Source: Xenophilus sp. Marseille-Q4582 (GTDB lineage: Bacteria > Pseudomonadota > Gammaproteobacteria > Burkholderiales > Burkholderiaceae_C). From it: a DNA stretch of 64,000 nt. The notes under the pieces were generated by a model, which saw only the letters and a list, made by a program, of their open reading frames with translations, did no database searches and was not told the DNA's origin. Position numbers and translations under genes: made by a program. Positions 63,590 through 64,000 of the stretch are shown here, piece after piece; position 1 is the stretch's first letter, and each line of letters starts with the position of its first letter. Where the stretch lies: positions 992,001 through 1,056,000 of the forward strand of contig NZ_CAKAKO010000002.1 of assembly GCF_916700565.1 (NCBI RefSeq). The letters are read 5' to 3'.

Positions 63590-64000
63590 TCAGTGCGGGA
63601 ACGGCCACAGGCGCAGCTTCTCGCGCGCCGTGAGCCACAGGCGCGCCAGGCCATGCGGCTCAACGATCAGGAAGAACACGATCAGCGCGCCGAAGATCAT
63701 GTGCTCCAGGTGCGAGGCAGTCGCCGTGGACAACGGCAGGCCCAGCCAGTGCGGCACGTAGTTGAGCAGTAGCGGCAGCAGCACCATGAAGGCCGCGCCG
63801 AAGAAGGCGCCCGAGATCGAACCCAGGCCGCCGATGATGACCATGAACAGCAGCTGGAACGAGCGGTCGATGCTGAAGGCCGCCGGCTCCCAGGAGCCCA
63901 GGTGCACGAAGCCCCACAGCGCGCCGGCCACGCCGACGATGAAGGAACTCACCGCGAAGGCCGACAGCTTGGCATAGACCGGGCGGATGCCGATCACGGC
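63590..64000 (-). CDS. livM: LIV-type ABC permease (LivM), C-terminal part
   Basis: 137 residues; the gene continues beyond the right edge. Several membrane spans (FAVSSFIVGVAGALWGFVHL; FMVIIGGLGSISGAFFGAAF) and the EAA-like region before IVEPHGLARLW are typical of LivM. Confidence 0.9.
   Translation of the reverse strand, partial: AVIGIRPVYAKLSAFAVSSFIVGVAGALWGFVHLGSWEPAAFSIDRSFQLLFMVIIGGLGSISGAFFGAAFMVLLPLLLNYVPHWLGLPLSTATASHLEHMIFGALIVFFLIVEPHGLARLWLTAREKLRLWPFPH

Overview
The window is a piece of a GC-rich betaproteobacterial chromosome, most like Comamonadaceae (Burkholderiales). The signs are the spc/alpha ribosomal operons, several tricarboxylate-type (Bug) solute receptors, a 16-stranded-type porin, a LIV-type ABC transporter next to a phenylacetate-CoA-ligase-like gene, and strong G/C bias at third codon positions. 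A complete-looking prophage of about 39.3 kb interrupts it.

Layout. (1) 1-1343: end of ubiA, then proC on the minus strand. (2) 1502-10608: a strong sigma70-type promoter, then the spc operon (rplN-rplX-rplE-rpsN-rpsH-rplF-rplR-rpsE-rpmD-rplO-secY), rpmJ, and the alpha operon (rpsM-rpsK-rpsD-rpoA-rplQ), with hairpins between rpsK/rpsD and rpsD/rpoA. (3) 10628-10704: an initiator tRNA-fMet whose 3' end is the attachment site. (4) 10692-49988: the prophage, bounded by a 13-bp direct repeat. (5) 49989-64000: the displaced tRNA terminator, then cfa, a DUF1840 gene, two Bug receptors, a TerC/CBS protein, uppP, a porin, a nitrobindin-like protein, slyX, an AMP-forming ligase, and livF / substrate-binding / livM genes.

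The prophage is an HK97-type siphovirus with lambda-like logic. A repressor (cI, minus) and a cro-like gene (plus) face away from each other. A related operator element lies in a leftward promoter (pL, 19767-19794) and in a rightward promoter (pR, 21091-21119). The leftward arm has two runs of genes joined by start/stop overlaps: a five-gene cassette under pL, and a second run from an Arc-like regulator through KilA-N and HNH proteins to a large serine integrase. The rightward arm holds cro, a CII-like gene, an O-like initiator with iterons inside its coding sequence, a primase-helicase, an HTH gene, a series of terminators and an unusual tRNA-Met. After these come packaging, head and tail genes (with a canonical -1 frameshift site in the tail chaperone), holin, endolysin, nested spanins, and a lower-GC cargo block ending with an SDH-type serine protease beside attR.

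Most notable observations: (a) the attachment core lies inside the integrase coding sequence, so integration replaces the last 18 phage-encoded residues with 9 residues read from the antisense strand of the host tRNA-fMet; (b) the prophage tRNA-Met has initiator-like features (A1:A72 mismatch, three G:C anticodon-stem pairs) on an elongator-type D stem; (c) two 23-24-residue single-membrane-span peptides are coupled to their neighbours on both sides; (d) 2.5 copies of a 70-bp iteron block form a probable origin. Functions of most small early and cargo genes are unknown.
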